A stretch of DNA of 64,000 nt from the NCBI GenBank assembly GCA_004322135.1, contig SCSG01000031.1, positions 1 to 64,000 of the forward strand, written 5' to 3'. Source of the DNA: Burkholderiaceae bacterium. Lineage in GTDB: Bacteria > Pseudomonadota > Gammaproteobacteria > Burkholderiales > Burkholderiaceae_B. Under the pieces are notes generated by a model. The model was not told the origin of the DNA, did no database searches, and saw nothing but the letters and a program-made list of their open reading frames with translations. Below, one piece after another: positions 34,420-43,299 of this stretch. The stretch's first letter is position 1. Each line of letters opens with the position of its first letter. A program made the position numbers and the translations under genes.

Positions 34420-35061
34420 ATGGCCACAACCAAACCAGCGCAACCCATTCGCGTCTACGGAGCGCCCCCGTCCGGGCATACCCATCGTGTTCTGCTACTT
34501 TTAAGCCTGCTCGACCTGCCGCATGAGTTCATAAAGGTAGACTTGGCGAAGGGTGAGCACAAACGCCCCGAATTCCTGGCAAAGAACCCATTCGGGCTTG
34601 TCCCCGTCATTGAAGACGGCGACACGACGCTGCACGATTCCAACGCCATCCTGGTTTACCTGGCTACCAAGTACGACGACGGGAAATGGCTGCCGCGTGA
34701 CCCGGTGGGCGCCGCAAACGTACAGCGCTGGCTGTCGCTGGCCGCCGGCCTCATCTACAACGGCCCGTCCGCGGCTCGTCTGGTAACGGTGTTTCATGCA
34801 CCATTGAATTATGAACACGCCATGGCAACGGCTGCGGCCTTGTTCAAAGTGCTCGATGCCGACCTGAGCGGCCGGAAATTCGCGCTGGGCTCATCACCCA
34901 CCATTGCCGATGTGGCGGCATACGCCTATATCGCGCACGCACCGGAAGGTGGGGTATCACTTGACCCCTACCCCAACATACGTGCCTGGATAAAGAACGT
35001 GGAAGCCCTTCCAGGCTTCGTCCCCATGATGACCATCAAGGCCGGACTGCTGGCCGAATAA
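34420..35061 (+). CDS. Glutathione S-transferase
   Basis: This 213-residue GST has the thioredoxin-like N-domain (GAPPSGHTHRVLLLLSLLDL, then the NPFGLVPVIEDGD cis-Pro segment and DSNAILVYLA) and an all-helical C-domain with the IADVAAYAY motif. An ACAGGA site lies 6 nt before the ATG, so this start is preferred over a frame beginning 330 bp earlier. It conjugates glutathione or has peroxidase activity. It lies upstream of a PNPOx-like gene. Confidence 0.9.
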   Translation: MATTKPAQPIRVYGAPPSGHTHRVLLLLSLLDLPHEFIKVDLAKGEHKRPEFLAKNPFGLVPVIEDGDTTLHDSNAILVYLATKYDDGKWLPRDPVGAANVQRWLSLAAGLIYNGPSAARLVTVFHAPLNYEHAMATAAALFKVLDADLSGRKFALGSSPTIADVAAYAYIAHAPEGGVSLDPYPNIRAWIKNVEALPGFVPMMTIKAGLLAE

Positions 35062-35102
35062 CAGATCCCGACACACCTTAACCGTTTTTTTCTGACCGTA
35101 CC

Positions 35103-36155
35103 ATGCCAAACACTCCCCCGCTACGCGGATGGACCGCCGTCGAATCCCCGTTTCACAAAGGCGAACTCATCGTGCAAGACCGCGTGGGAGTGCGTGCGCG
35201 CGTGGACGGCATCGCACGCAGGGCGGGTATCCGCGACTACATGCCCGACCAGCATCGGCTTTTTTTCGCGGAGCGCCCGTTTCTGCTTATCGGGGCTGTC
35301 GATGCGGCGGGGCAGCCATGGCCAACCATATTGGTAAGACAGCCCGGGTTCATCACGACACCCGATGAGCAAACAATGCGCATTGCCGCCACGCCACCGC
35401 CACACAGCCCGCTGCATGGGCAACTGCATGTGGGCACATTTCTGGGTGCGCTGGGCATCCAGTTCACAACGGGGCGGCGCAATCGTGCCAACGGGGTTAT
35501 TACCGGGCTAAGCGACCAGAACATGAGCCTTGCCGTGCATCAAAGCTACGGCAACTGTCGCAAATACATACAGGCGCGAGAGCCCAGCCTGGTAAATGAA
35601 CCAGGCCCGGCAGCCGCCCTTCCCGAAGCCAGCCGACTCACCAGCGAAGACATAAACCTGCTCCGCCACGCCGACACTTTCTTCATTGCCACGGCGTACC
35701 TCAACGGCGACGACAAACTGTCACAGGGCGCAGACGTTTCGCATCGCGGCGGACGGCCAGGTTTCATACGCATTGACGACGACCGTACATTAACCGTTCC
35801 GGACTTCACAGGGAATTTCCTTTTCAACACCATCGGCAACCTGATGTGCAACCCGCGTGTCGGCCTGCTCTTTATCGACTTCGAATCCGCTGACCTGCTG
35901 TACGTTGCGGGCGAAACACGCATTATCTGGGACGGCCCCGACGTCGCGGCGTTTGCCGGGGCACAGCGGCTGCTGCAATTCCGGCTGAACACCATTCGAC
36001 GTGTTTCCAACGCGCTGCCAATACGCTGGTCGCCGGTACGCTACTCGGAGAATCTCGCCAGCACGGGAATCTGGAAAGAGGCCGCCACAAACAAAGAGGC
36101 CGGCGTGGAAAACAACGAAGCGGCTGCCGAAGTCACTGAAACCAACGGTGCCTGA
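35103..36155 (+). CDS. Pyridoxamine 5-phosphate oxidase-like FMN-binding protein
   Basis: This 350-residue protein has two split-barrel regions. The second has ADTFFIATAYLNG and DVSHRGGRPGFIRI with FTGNFLFNTIGNLMCNPRVGLLFIDF, the PNPOx-like flavin-binding pattern. Such proteins with a neighbouring GST and LysR are often called flavin-nucleotide-binding; the reaction is unknown. It follows the GST by 41 bp. Confidence 0.83.
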   Translation: MPNTPPLRGWTAVESPFHKGELIVQDRVGVRARVDGIARRAGIRDYMPDQHRLFFAERPFLLIGAVDAAGQPWPTILVRQPGFITTPDEQTMRIAATPPPHSPLHGQLHVGTFLGALGIQFTTGRRNRANGVITGLSDQNMSLAVHQSYGNCRKYIQAREPSLVNEPGPAAALPEASRLTSEDINLLRHADTFFIATAYLNGDDKLSQGADVSHRGGRPGFIRIDDDRTLTVPDFTGNFLFNTIGNLMCNPRVGLLFIDFESADLLYVAGETRIIWDGPDVAAFAGAQRLLQFRLNTIRRVSNALPIRWSPVRYSENLASTGIWKEAATNKEAGVENNEAAAEVTETNGA

Positions 36156-36190
36156 ACCCATGTCCATATAACATACCGATGTCGTGTCCT

Positions 36191-36219
36191 TATATAAGAA
36201 AACCACATATTCTTATATA
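36191..36219. promoter_or_regulatory. AT-rich inverted repeat upstream of ABC importer
   Basis: TATATAAGAA and TTCTTATATA (36191-36200 and 36210-36219) form 10-bp arms with a 9-nt spacer. It lies 101 bp before the binding-protein gene at 36320 and is a likely operator. Confidence 0.55.
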
Positions 36220-36319
36220 GAATGATTCGTGGTCGTTTAGCCGCCAGGCTACTACCATGGGGAGCTCGGGCCGCGCGGGGATTGCCTGGCCTTAACTCAC
36301 AACACAAAGAAGATACGGT

Positions 36320-37303
36320 ATGTCTGTGCAACGAAAACTCACCACTCTACTTAAAAAATTCTCGGCTTTTCGGCCTCTGCTGGCCGCAGCAGTCATATGT
36401 GCCGCGATTGCTCCCGTTCAGGCGCAACAGCCGCTGCGCATCGGCACTTTCGGTCCGCTTAATAACGAGTCCATCGCTGTCGCGATCGCCATCAACAATG
36501 GCCTGTACAAAGAAGCAGGCCTGGATCCCGAGCTTGTCGTATTCAAAGGAGGCGCTCCCGCCGTCCAGGCGCTGGCTGCCAAAGCCATTGATGTATGCAT
36601 CTGCTCGCCCGAACACGTCATTCGCCTGTCTACCCGCGGCCTGCCCGCACATGTCGTCGTGCCCTTGTCTGACGTAACCAGCTACGTGCTTTTCGGACCA
36701 AAAGACAGCCCGGCCAAAAATATCGCCGACCTGAAAGGCAAAAAGATCGGCATTACCAGCCCGGGCAGCAAAACCGACGATCTGGTACGCCTGGCACTCA
36801 TCCGTGCGGGCCTGAACCCCAACAAGGACGCCGAAATCGTCGGCATTGGCTCGTCATTCAACAATCTGGCTGGCATCCAGGGCAAGCGCATCGACGCGGG
36901 CATGATCTCTGGCCTTGACGTACTAACAGCCGAGCACGACCACCTTGCCGTCGTTTACGACTGGCGCACCACAAAAACAGCCAGCCTGGCACTGATTGGT
37001 CTGGACAGTTGGACAAAAAGCCAGCCCGAGAAGCTGAAGGGCGTCATTACTGCAACGCTCAAGGCGGCCAACTTGGCCGTTCACAACAAAGACGAACGCG
37101 TCAAGGCACTTGCCACGCTTTACCCCAACGTCAGTGCGGACCTCATCAATCAGGGCGCTGAACGCCTGATTGGAACCACGGTAACCGCGCCGCGATTCAC
37201 TCCTGTCGAATTCAAGCATCTGCAGGACGATACGATCGCCATGGATTCGACCCTGAAGCCACTTACCTACGACGAATTCAACCCCGATTTCCTGAAAAAA
37301 TAA
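36320..37303 (+). CDS. ABC importer substrate-binding protein (NMT1/TauA type)
   Basis: This 327-residue protein has a signal peptide with a hydrophobic core at about 20-32 and probable cleavage near VQAQ. The mature part has the IGTFGPLNNESIAVAIAIN binding segment and DLKGKKIGITSPGS. It is followed by a strong hairpin and then permease and ATPase genes. Confidence 0.88.
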   Translation: MSVQRKLTTLLKKFSAFRPLLAAAVICAAIAPVQAQQPLRIGTFGPLNNESIAVAIAINNGLYKEAGLDPELVVFKGGAPAVQALAAKAIDVCICSPEHVIRLSTRGLPAHVVVPLSDVTSYVLFGPKDSPAKNIADLKGKKIGITSPGSKTDDLVRLALIRAGLNPNKDAEIVGIGSSFNNLAGIQGKRIDAGMISGLDVLTAEHDHLAVVYDWRTTKTASLALIGLDSWTKSQPEKLKGVITATLKAANLAVHNKDERVKALATLYPNVSADLINQGAERLIGTTVTAPRFTPVEFKHLQDDTIAMDSTLKPLTYDEFNPDFLKK

Positions 37304-37321
37304 GGCAGCTTCACACCCGGC

Positions 37322-37368
37322 AGCGCGCCAGCCAGGGGCTCTGAACAAAGCCCCCTGGCTGGCGCGCT
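37322..37368. terminator. Strong intra-operon hairpin after binding-protein gene
   Basis: A 19-nt arm (37322-37340) and a 20-nt arm (37349-37368), both beginning AGC and ending GCT, pair with a single bulge around an 8-nt loop. No T-tract follows. Such a stem between a binding-protein gene and its permease commonly stabilises or partially terminates the upstream message, giving excess binding protein. Confidence 0.75.
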
Positions 37369-37384
37369 ACACAGGCGACACACG

Positions 37385-38206
37385 ATGGGCGCACTTGAAG
37401 ACGAAATCCCTTCCAGCACAACAGGAAAAAAGCGCGTACGGCGGCGTCAATTGAAGCCGTCGGTGTTTCTTGTAAGGGATCGCATACTTCTGCTCGCGAT
37501 ATTCCTGGGCATATGGGAGTTAACGGCCACCTGGCTGGTCAGCCCGCTATGGATTGGCCAGCCCAGCCAGGTGGCCGCCAGAATCTGGAGCATGGCGCTC
37601 TCGGGTTCCTTGTGGCTGCATACGTGGACCACGCTTCTGGAAGCGGGCCTTGGATTGCTGCTTGCCTTTGTCGTTGGCGTCCCCGTCGGCATCCTGATGG
37701 CACGCTTCAAATACGGTGCGGCCGTCGCCGAGCCCTACATCATGGCGCTGTACAGCATGCCGCGCGTCGCGCTTGCTCCCCTGTTCATCATCTGGTTCGG
37801 CATCGATCTGCTGTCCAAGGTCATGATGGCATTTTCTATCGTGGTGTTCATTTTTATCCTGAACATCCATGAAGGGCTGAAAACCATAGACACGGACTTG
37901 GTGGATCTGTTCCGCACCATGCGCGCCCCTCCACGTTACGTGACCCGCAAGGTCCTCATTCCGTGGATCGAACCGTGGATTATTGCGGCAATGCGTCTGG
38001 CCATCGGGTCGGCGCTCATTGGCGCCATCGTGGCCGAACTCATAGGATCCAGCAAGGGGCTGGGCTGGTACATCGAAAACAGTGCAGGCAGGCTCGATAC
38101 AACGGGCGTCTTCGCGGGGATCACGATACTCGTCATCATCGCCGCACTTGCCAATTCGGCGGTCGGCTGGGTGGAAAGACGCAGGCTGGGGTGGCGCCGA
38201 TCATGA
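37385..38206 (+). CDS. ABC importer permease (SsuC/TauC type)
   Basis: This 273-residue membrane protein has a basic N-terminal segment and about six hydrophobic helices with the BPD transporter loop (EPWIIAAMRLAIGSALIGA). It is separated from the binding protein by the hairpin at 37322-37368 and overlaps the ATPase gene by 4 bp. Confidence 0.9.
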   Translation: MGALEDEIPSSTTGKKRVRRRQLKPSVFLVRDRILLLAIFLGIWELTATWLVSPLWIGQPSQVAARIWSMALSGSLWLHTWTTLLEAGLGLLLAFVVGVPVGILMARFKYGAAVAEPYIMALYSMPRVALAPLFIIWFGIDLLSKVMMAFSIVVFIFILNIHEGLKTIDTDLVDLFRTMRAPPRYVTRKVLIPWIEPWIIAAMRLAIGSALIGAIVAELIGSSKGLGWYIENSAGRLDTTGVFAGITILVIIAALANSAVGWVERRRLGWRRS

Positions 38207-39051
38207 CAATCACCGCATCGGAAAACACGCTCAGCACGGCAATCAGCACCAGCCCGGGTGATTCAGCCCGAACTCGTTCGGGCAACATTCGCTTCCAGGA
38301 CGTACGCGTAACTTTTTCTGCCGCCAACGGCGATGGGGTGCTTGTTACCGACGACTTCAATCTGGACATCCCCTCAGGCCAGTTCCTCTCGATCGTCGGA
38401 CCCAGCGGCTGCGGAAAATCGACACTGCTGAAAGTACTTTCAGGGCTGGTACCGGCCAACGCCGGCACCGCGCATATAGACGGCCTGCCCGCCGGCCGAA
38501 CCCGTGAACGCATCGGATTCATGTTTCAGCGCGACACGCTGCTCCCGTGGGCCAGTGTCAAGGACAATATCAATATCGGCATTGAGCTCGCGCATGTTGC
38601 CCCGGACAAAGCCGCCGAGCGCATTAAAGAGCTGATTGCATTTCTGAAGCTTTCGGGATTCGAGCATCACATGCCGCACCAGCTTTCGGGCGGCATGCGT
38701 CAGCGTGTATCGCTGGGCCGCCTTCTGGCCTACGATCCCGACATCTTCCTGATGGACGAACCCTTCGGCGCCCTCGACAGCCAGACCAAGGCGGCCATGG
38801 GCCGGGAGCTGCTGCGCATCTGGAGTCATCATCGGCGTACCGTGGTTTTTGTGACGCACGACATAGAAGAAGCCGTCACACTTTCCGACAGAATCATCGT
38901 CCTGTCACCACGCCCGAGCAAGATCCGGCTGGATATCGAAATAGCCCTGGAGCGGCCGCGTGACGCGCGGCAACTGCGCAAAAGCCCCGACTATATCAAT
39001 TACGTCGACCAGATATGGCGCGAAATTGACACGTCCGAAAAAGAAGAATGA
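38203..39051 (+). CDS. ABC importer ATP-binding protein
   Basis: This 282-residue ATPase has Walker A GPSGCGKS, Q-loop in FQRD, signature LSGGMRQR, Walker B DIFLMDE and VTHD. The ATG at 38203 overlaps the permease stop (ATGA), so it is preferred over a longer frame from 37963. It completes the importer begun at 36320. Confidence 0.92.
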   Translation: MTITASENTLSTAISTSPGDSARTRSGNIRFQDVRVTFSAANGDGVLVTDDFNLDIPSGQFLSIVGPSGCGKSTLLKVLSGLVPANAGTAHIDGLPAGRTRERIGFMFQRDTLLPWASVKDNINIGIELAHVAPDKAAERIKELIAFLKLSGFEHHMPHQLSGGMRQRVSLGRLLAYDPDIFLMDEPFGALDSQTKAAMGRELLRIWSHHRRTVVFVTHDIEEAVTLSDRIIVLSPRPSKIRLDIEIALERPRDARQLRKSPDYINYVDQIWREIDTSEKEE

Positions 39052-39052
39052 A

Positions 39053-39652
39053 TCAGGCGACCATGACCAGTGACGGGTTGTCGATGCTTTCGAAAATACG
39101 GCGAACCCGATCCTGCCAGACACCGGCGAATTGTGCCTTTTGCTGCGACGACGCAGAAGGCGCCATGGCTTGTTGCAACGCGGGCATCATTTCGGGCGAG
39201 GCGGGAACCACGCCGGCATTGTAGTTGACCGTTGCCTGAGCTCCGTTATCCAGACGCTGAAACCTCATGACGCCGTCGATGGGCTGCTCAAAGAACAGCA
39301 GGTCGCGCCGGTCATAATTGCCGCCAAGACCCTTGAAGCCGTTATCGGTGGTGGCGCCCGTAATGAACGACACCACATTGGCGATGACCCCGGTCACGCC
39401 ATTTTGCTGGCTGTCGCGAAATTCCACCTGAATGGCACCGCGCTCGGGCACCTCGTCGCCGTAAATCTGTTTCAGCCCCTTGAGCGTCATCAGGTAAGCG
39501 CCGGCCACTGTCGGGCAGGAATGGCCGGTCAGCTTCACCACTTCGGGATACGAATACTGGATGAAGCCGTCATCGACCGCGCCCAGGAATTTTGCCAGGG
39601 GGTCGCGCAGGGTGATGGTGGGGATTTGATCAAAAAAAGAAGGAAAGCTCAT
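39053..39652 (-). CDS. FmdE-like domain protein
   Basis: This 199-residue protein resembles the FmdE domain of formylmethanofuran dehydrogenase subunit E: GHSCPTVAGAYLMTLKGL, the PERGAIQVEF strand, and VSFITGATTDNGFKGLGG with RRDLLFF. The Cys and His may bind a metal. In bacteria the role is unknown. The start at 39652 is preferred over the 39805 ATG because the added sequence has no family resemblance. It converges on the ATPase gene with a 1-bp gap. Confidence 0.78.
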   Translation of the reverse strand: MSFPSFFDQIPTITLRDPLAKFLGAVDDGFIQYSYPEVVKLTGHSCPTVAGAYLMTLKGLKQIYGDEVPERGAIQVEFRDSQQNGVTGVIANVVSFITGATTDNGFKGLGGNYDRRDLLFFEQPIDGVMRFQRLDNGAQATVNYNAGVVPASPEMMPALQQAMAPSASSQQKAQFAGVWQDRVRRIFESIDNPSLVMVA

Positions 39653-40028
39653 GTCATTTTCCAGGAACAAAAAGTGCTGCACAAAGAGCGTCAGCCAAGT
39701 TTCAATATAGACCCTATGCGGCAAAAATAAGGTATAACCCTGATAACAAACAGGGATACCACACAGGTCAATCATCCATCTGGCGCTGTGGATATTTCCA
39801 CGCAATGGGTGCGAAAACGCGGCCGGCCTGAACAGGCTGCGCAGGGTAACGACCCGTCAGACAATCTGTCCCCGACGGTGGGCGGCAAAAACAGGGTGTC
39901 TTCCCGTCATCATTCAGCGCTACACTTTTATGAATGGACGCGAAGGCCACCAACCGCCCGCCAGCTACCGGCAAGCGATTCCACAGGCCATGCACCGCGC
40001 CTTCACTTAACGCTCAAAGGGAACCGCC
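39653..40028. other. Divergent intergenic region with imperfect inverted repeat
   Basis: This 376-bp gap separates the FmdE-like and DUF427 genes. At 39731-39760 it holds GGTAT-N2-CCCTG and CAGGG-ATACC arms around ATAACAAA, an imperfect inverted repeat that could be an operator or hairpin. No gene is supported. Confidence 0.4.
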
Positions 40029-40409
40029 ATGTCTCAACCTGAAAAAATCCCCGGCCCCGACCATCCGATCACCATCGAAAAAGGGAAAGCCCGAATTGTC
40101 GTAACCGTTGCCGGCCAAATTGTTGCCGATTCGCACGATACGATGACGCTGCAGGAGTCCACATACCCCGCTGTCCACTACATCCCGCGCAAAGACGTGA
40201 ACATGTCGCTTTTGGAACGCACCGCACACAGCACGCACTGCCCCTACAAGGGTGATGCCGCCTACTACAGCATCCCTATTGGCGGCGAACGCTCGGCCAA
40301 CGCCATATGGTCGTATGAAGACCCCTACGAACCTGCGGAGCCAATCAAAGGTTATCTTGCCTTTTACCCCGACCGCGTGGACTCTATTGAAGAAAAGCCG
40401 GGAAAATAA
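40029..40409 (+). CDS. DUF427 domain protein
   Basis: This 126-residue protein has the DUF427 pattern: IVVTVAGQIVADSHDTMTL, then VHYIPRKDVNMSLL, THCPYKGDAAYYSI and AIWSYEDPY. The family is small and cytoplasmic with no defined function. A GGGAACC site precedes the ATG. It converges on the uracil-DNA glycosylase gene. Confidence 0.88.
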   Translation: MSQPEKIPGPDHPITIEKGKARIVVTVAGQIVADSHDTMTLQESTYPAVHYIPRKDVNMSLLERTAHSTHCPYKGDAAYYSIPIGGERSANAIWSYEDPYEPAEPIKGYLAFYPDRVDSIEEKPGK

Positions 40410-40436
40410 AATTCGTCGCCGGACGACGACAACGTG

Positions 40437-40961
40437 TCAGCCTATAGCCGCGCGAAGCTCACCGTAGGCACGCACAAGGTCTTCGAGTCTGAATGCGCGG
40501 TTCAGTCCACTTGGGTTCGGCAACACCCAGGCCGTTGCGCCGCCAAAGCTGACCGACTGCAACCCCCACTGCACTTCCCGCTGCCCCGACAAAACAGCAA
40601 AAGCCGGCTTGCCAAGAAATGCGACGTAACGCGGCGCGTAGCGCCGCATCTTGCGCGTAAACGCCTTTGAAGCAGCCACGAATTCGTCGCGTGAGAGCTC
40701 GTCGGCACGCGCTGTGGGACGCTTGACGGCTGTCGTCAACCCAAATCCATACTCCAGAAGCACACGGCCATTCTCAGGGCTTACTTGCTCGGGGGTGAAC
40801 CCGGCCTGGTGCAGTACACGCCAGAAGCGATTGCTGCCCGCAACAAAATGATGGCCCGTCGCGGCCGATTTCAGGCCAGGGTTGATTCCGCAAAACACGA
40901 TGGTCAAGTCCCTGGCCATGACATCGGGAAGCAGCCGGACACGGGAGGTTGTACCAGTCAT
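40437..40961 (-). CDS. mug: G/U mismatch-specific DNA glycosylase (Mug-like)
   Basis: This 174-residue protein has the Mug active-site segment IVFCGINPGLKSA, NRFWRVLH and a VLPNPSGLN C-terminal motif. It removes uracil or thymine mispaired with G in DNA repair. The start at 40961 gives standard length; the frame extends upstream to 41090 without homology. Confidence 0.9.
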   Translation of the reverse strand: MTGTTSRVRLLPDVMARDLTIVFCGINPGLKSAATGHHFVAGSNRFWRVLHQAGFTPEQVSPENGRVLLEYGFGLTTAVKRPTARADELSRDEFVAASKAFTRKMRRYAPRYVAFLGKPAFAVLSGQREVQWGLQSVSFGGATAWVLPNPSGLNRAFRLEDLVRAYGELRAAIG

Positions 40962-41130
40962 GAAACGCCCACATACGATAAGATGATTTCCATTTCGCGG
41001 CCCAACGTGCCGGACACAATTGCCCAGCAACGGCAACGCGCCGCGACAAATCACCAAGAAGCACGATTGCCCCCAACATTCTATCGCCATCCGGCTACAC
41101 TGGGCTCACGTCCATTCCGGCAGCCATAGA

Positions 41131-41766
41131 ATGCCTTTCGCCGCTCGTTCCGCCCGTCCCGTACGCCTCAGGCCGGCCATGCGCCGCCTCTCCAAGGCGC
41201 CGCCAGCCAGGCCCATGCTGCTGATACTGAACAAACCCTTCGGCGTGCTGACGCAATTCAGCGACAACAAGGGGCGAGCAACGCTCAAGGACTTCGTCAA
41301 AGTTCCCGACGTCTACCCCGCGGGGCGCCTTGATCGTGACAGCGAAGGCCTGCTGCTGCTGACCAATGACGGTCGCCTGCAAGCGCGCATCGCCAACCCG
41401 AAACACAAGGTGGCAAAAACCTATTGGGCACAGGTCGAAGGGCTGCCCACGCCAGAACAACTGAGGCAACTAAACGCCGGCGTCACGCTGAACGACGGAC
41501 CAACCCAGCCGGCGCAGGTGCGCCAGATCGACGCGCCGGCCCTCTGGGAGAGGGATCCGCCAGTGCGCTTTCGCAAAAGCGTGCCCACCACGTGGCTGGA
41601 GCTGACGATTCACGAAGGCCGCAATCGACAAGTACGGCGCATGACGGCTGCAGTGGGCCTACCCACGCTGCGCCTGGTGCGTATCCGGATCGGTCCGTGG
41701 AGTCTGGACGATCTGTTGCCCGGCGATTGGCGCAACGCCGACATCGCCGCACTTGATCAAGGCTAG
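41131..41766 (+). CDS. rluE: Pseudouridine synthase of the RsuA/RluE group
   Basis: This 211-residue protein has the synthase core: [12 protein letters not shown], then [20 protein letters not shown] with the catalytic Asp, KTYWAQVEG and [10 protein letters not shown]. It lacks the N-terminal S4 domain, as in RluE. It converts a uridine to pseudouridine in 23S rRNA. The ATG at 41131 is used; starts at 41179 or later are possible. Confidence 0.88.
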   Translation: MPFAARSARPVRLRPAMRRLSKAPPARPMLLILNKPFGVLTQFSDNKGRATLKDFVKVPDVYPAGRLDRDSEGLLLLTNDGRLQARIANPKHKVAKTYWAQVEGLPTPEQLRQLNAGVTLNDGPTQPAQVRQIDAPALWERDPPVRFRKSVPTTWLELTIHEGRNRQVRRMTAAVGLPTLRLVRIRIGPWSLDDLLPGDWRNADIAALDQG

Positions 41767-41898
41767 TTTTTACCCTCTCCACCCACGCCCACCACCTTCA
41801 CAGTCCTGGGCCTGTCGGAAGATATCGCAGCAGGGCTTGTTTGATCGCGGCAGCGGACCTGGCCAAAGCGTGGCATGCGAGGCCACGCCACCGGTGCT

Positions 41899-42948
41899 TC
41901 AGGCCTCATCAGGCCCCGCCAATTGCTTACGCCGCGCCTTACCTTGGTGAGCCAGCATCCAGCCTGGGTATTCAGGTGGCAAGGCGCTGACGGCACCAAT
42001 GGCCGCCAGCTCGTCACCGGTGAGCTTGATTGCCGCGGCCGCGATATTGTCCTTGAGTTGATCAACCCGTTTTGCACCAATAATTACGCTGCTGACTGTC
42101 GATTGATGCAGCAGCCAGGCAATCGCGATTTGCGCAACGGAAGTGCTTCTGGCCTTGGCGATATTCCGCATCGCATCAATACAATCGTAGGCGCGTTCCA
42201 TATTCACCGGTGGAAAATCGAACTTTGTACGGCGACTGCCCTCTCCAGCCTGAAGACCCCGCCCATACTTGCCGCTGAGCAGCCCACCCGCGAGTGGGCT
42301 CCATACAAGCAGCCCAACGCCCTCGCTATTAAGCAGCGGAATCAGTTCACGCTCCAGGTCCCGGCCCGCAACGCTGTAATACGCCTGCAGCGATTCAAAC
42401 CGCGCCAGTCCAAGCCGCTGTGCAATACCCAGTGCCTTCATGATTTGCCAGGCGGCCCAGTTCGACACACCCACATACCTTACAACGCCCTGCTGCACCA
42501 GATTGTCCAACGCACGAACTGTCTCTTCGACCGTCGTGGCCGGATCAAAGCCATGAACCTGGTACACGTCGATATAGTCAAGCTGCAGACGCGACAGACT
42601 GGCTTTTACGCCGTCCATAATGTGGCGGCGGGACAGGCCTCGCGAGTTGACACCCTGGGTCCCGGTCTCGCCGAACACCTTGGTGGCAACCACCACGTTC
42701 TCGCGCGGCACGCGTAAATTCTTCAACGCCTGTCCCACAATGATTTCCGCACGTCCGTCCGAATAGACATCAGCTGTGTCGATGAAATTGATGCCTGCAT
42801 CAAGGGCGCATACGACCAGCTGATCTGCCTCTGCCTGCTCCAATTTGCCGATCTGCCCCCATATACCGTCCTTCCCGCCAAAGGTCATAGTGCCAAGACA
42901 AAGCTCCGAGACAAACAATCCGGTGCGGCCAAGTTTCCTGTAGTTCAC
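41899..42948 (-). CDS. Aldo/keto reductase
   Basis: This TIM-barrel NADPH oxidoreductase has NYRKLGRTGLFVSELCLGTMTFGG-like opening motifs, FIDTADVYS with the catalytic Asp and Tyr, and VVATKVFGE with the catalytic Lys. It reduces aldehydes and ketones. I prefer the GTG at 42948, which follows GGGAG; ATG codons at 42960 and 42969 precede it. No partner gene indicates the substrate. Confidence 0.88.
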   Translation of the reverse strand: MNYRKLGRTGLFVSELCLGTMTFGGKDGIWGQIGKLEQAEADQLVVCALDAGINFIDTADVYSDGRAEIIVGQALKNLRVPRENVVVATKVFGETGTQGVNSRGLSRRHIMDGVKASLSRLQLDYIDVYQVHGFDPATTVEETVRALDNLVQQGVVRYVGVSNWAAWQIMKALGIAQRLGLARFESLQAYYSVAGRDLERELIPLLNSEGVGLLVWSPLAGGLLSGKYGRGLQAGEGSRRTKFDFPPVNMERAYDCIDAMRNIAKARSTSVAQIAIAWLLHQSTVSSVIIGAKRVDQLKDNIAAAAIKLTGDELAAIGAVSALPPEYPGWMLAHQGKARRKQLAGPDEA

Positions 42949-42969
42949 GTCAACTCCCATTGGAAACAA

Positions 42970-43299
42970 CGTTTAAAAATGTGCTCCGGCAATGCTGTTT
43001 CGTTTTGCCTGCCTTTGTCATACACGGCTTCAACCTTGAGAAAGGCCAAGGGGGCTGATTGAGAATAAGCGCATTTTTTTGACGATGCAAGCATGGGCAG
43101 CATGATACGCCGCGGCACCCCCGGTCCGGACAAAGCCAGGCGTAACGGCACAAAAGCAGGCTATTCCTGGCCGCCACATTTCACCTCTACATTGATCATG
43201 CAACGCCTGCCGTGGCTCGAAGCGCCCGTACTGCAGATTCGAAAAGACGTCACAGGAGGGCCGGTAGCAAATGCTTCCGCTTCAACACCGAAAAATCAA
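42970..43299. other. Intergenic gap between reductase and monooxygenase
   Basis: This 330-bp gap lies upstream of the aldo/keto reductase and downstream of the monooxygenase, both on the minus strand. I see no gene, repeat or RNA in it. It probably carries the reductase promoter. Confidence 0.35.

Noticed and set aside
41875-42717. A 280-codon plus-strand frame opposite the aldo/keto reductase
   Set aside because: Antisense shadow; the minus-strand frame has the complete aldo/keto reductase motifs.
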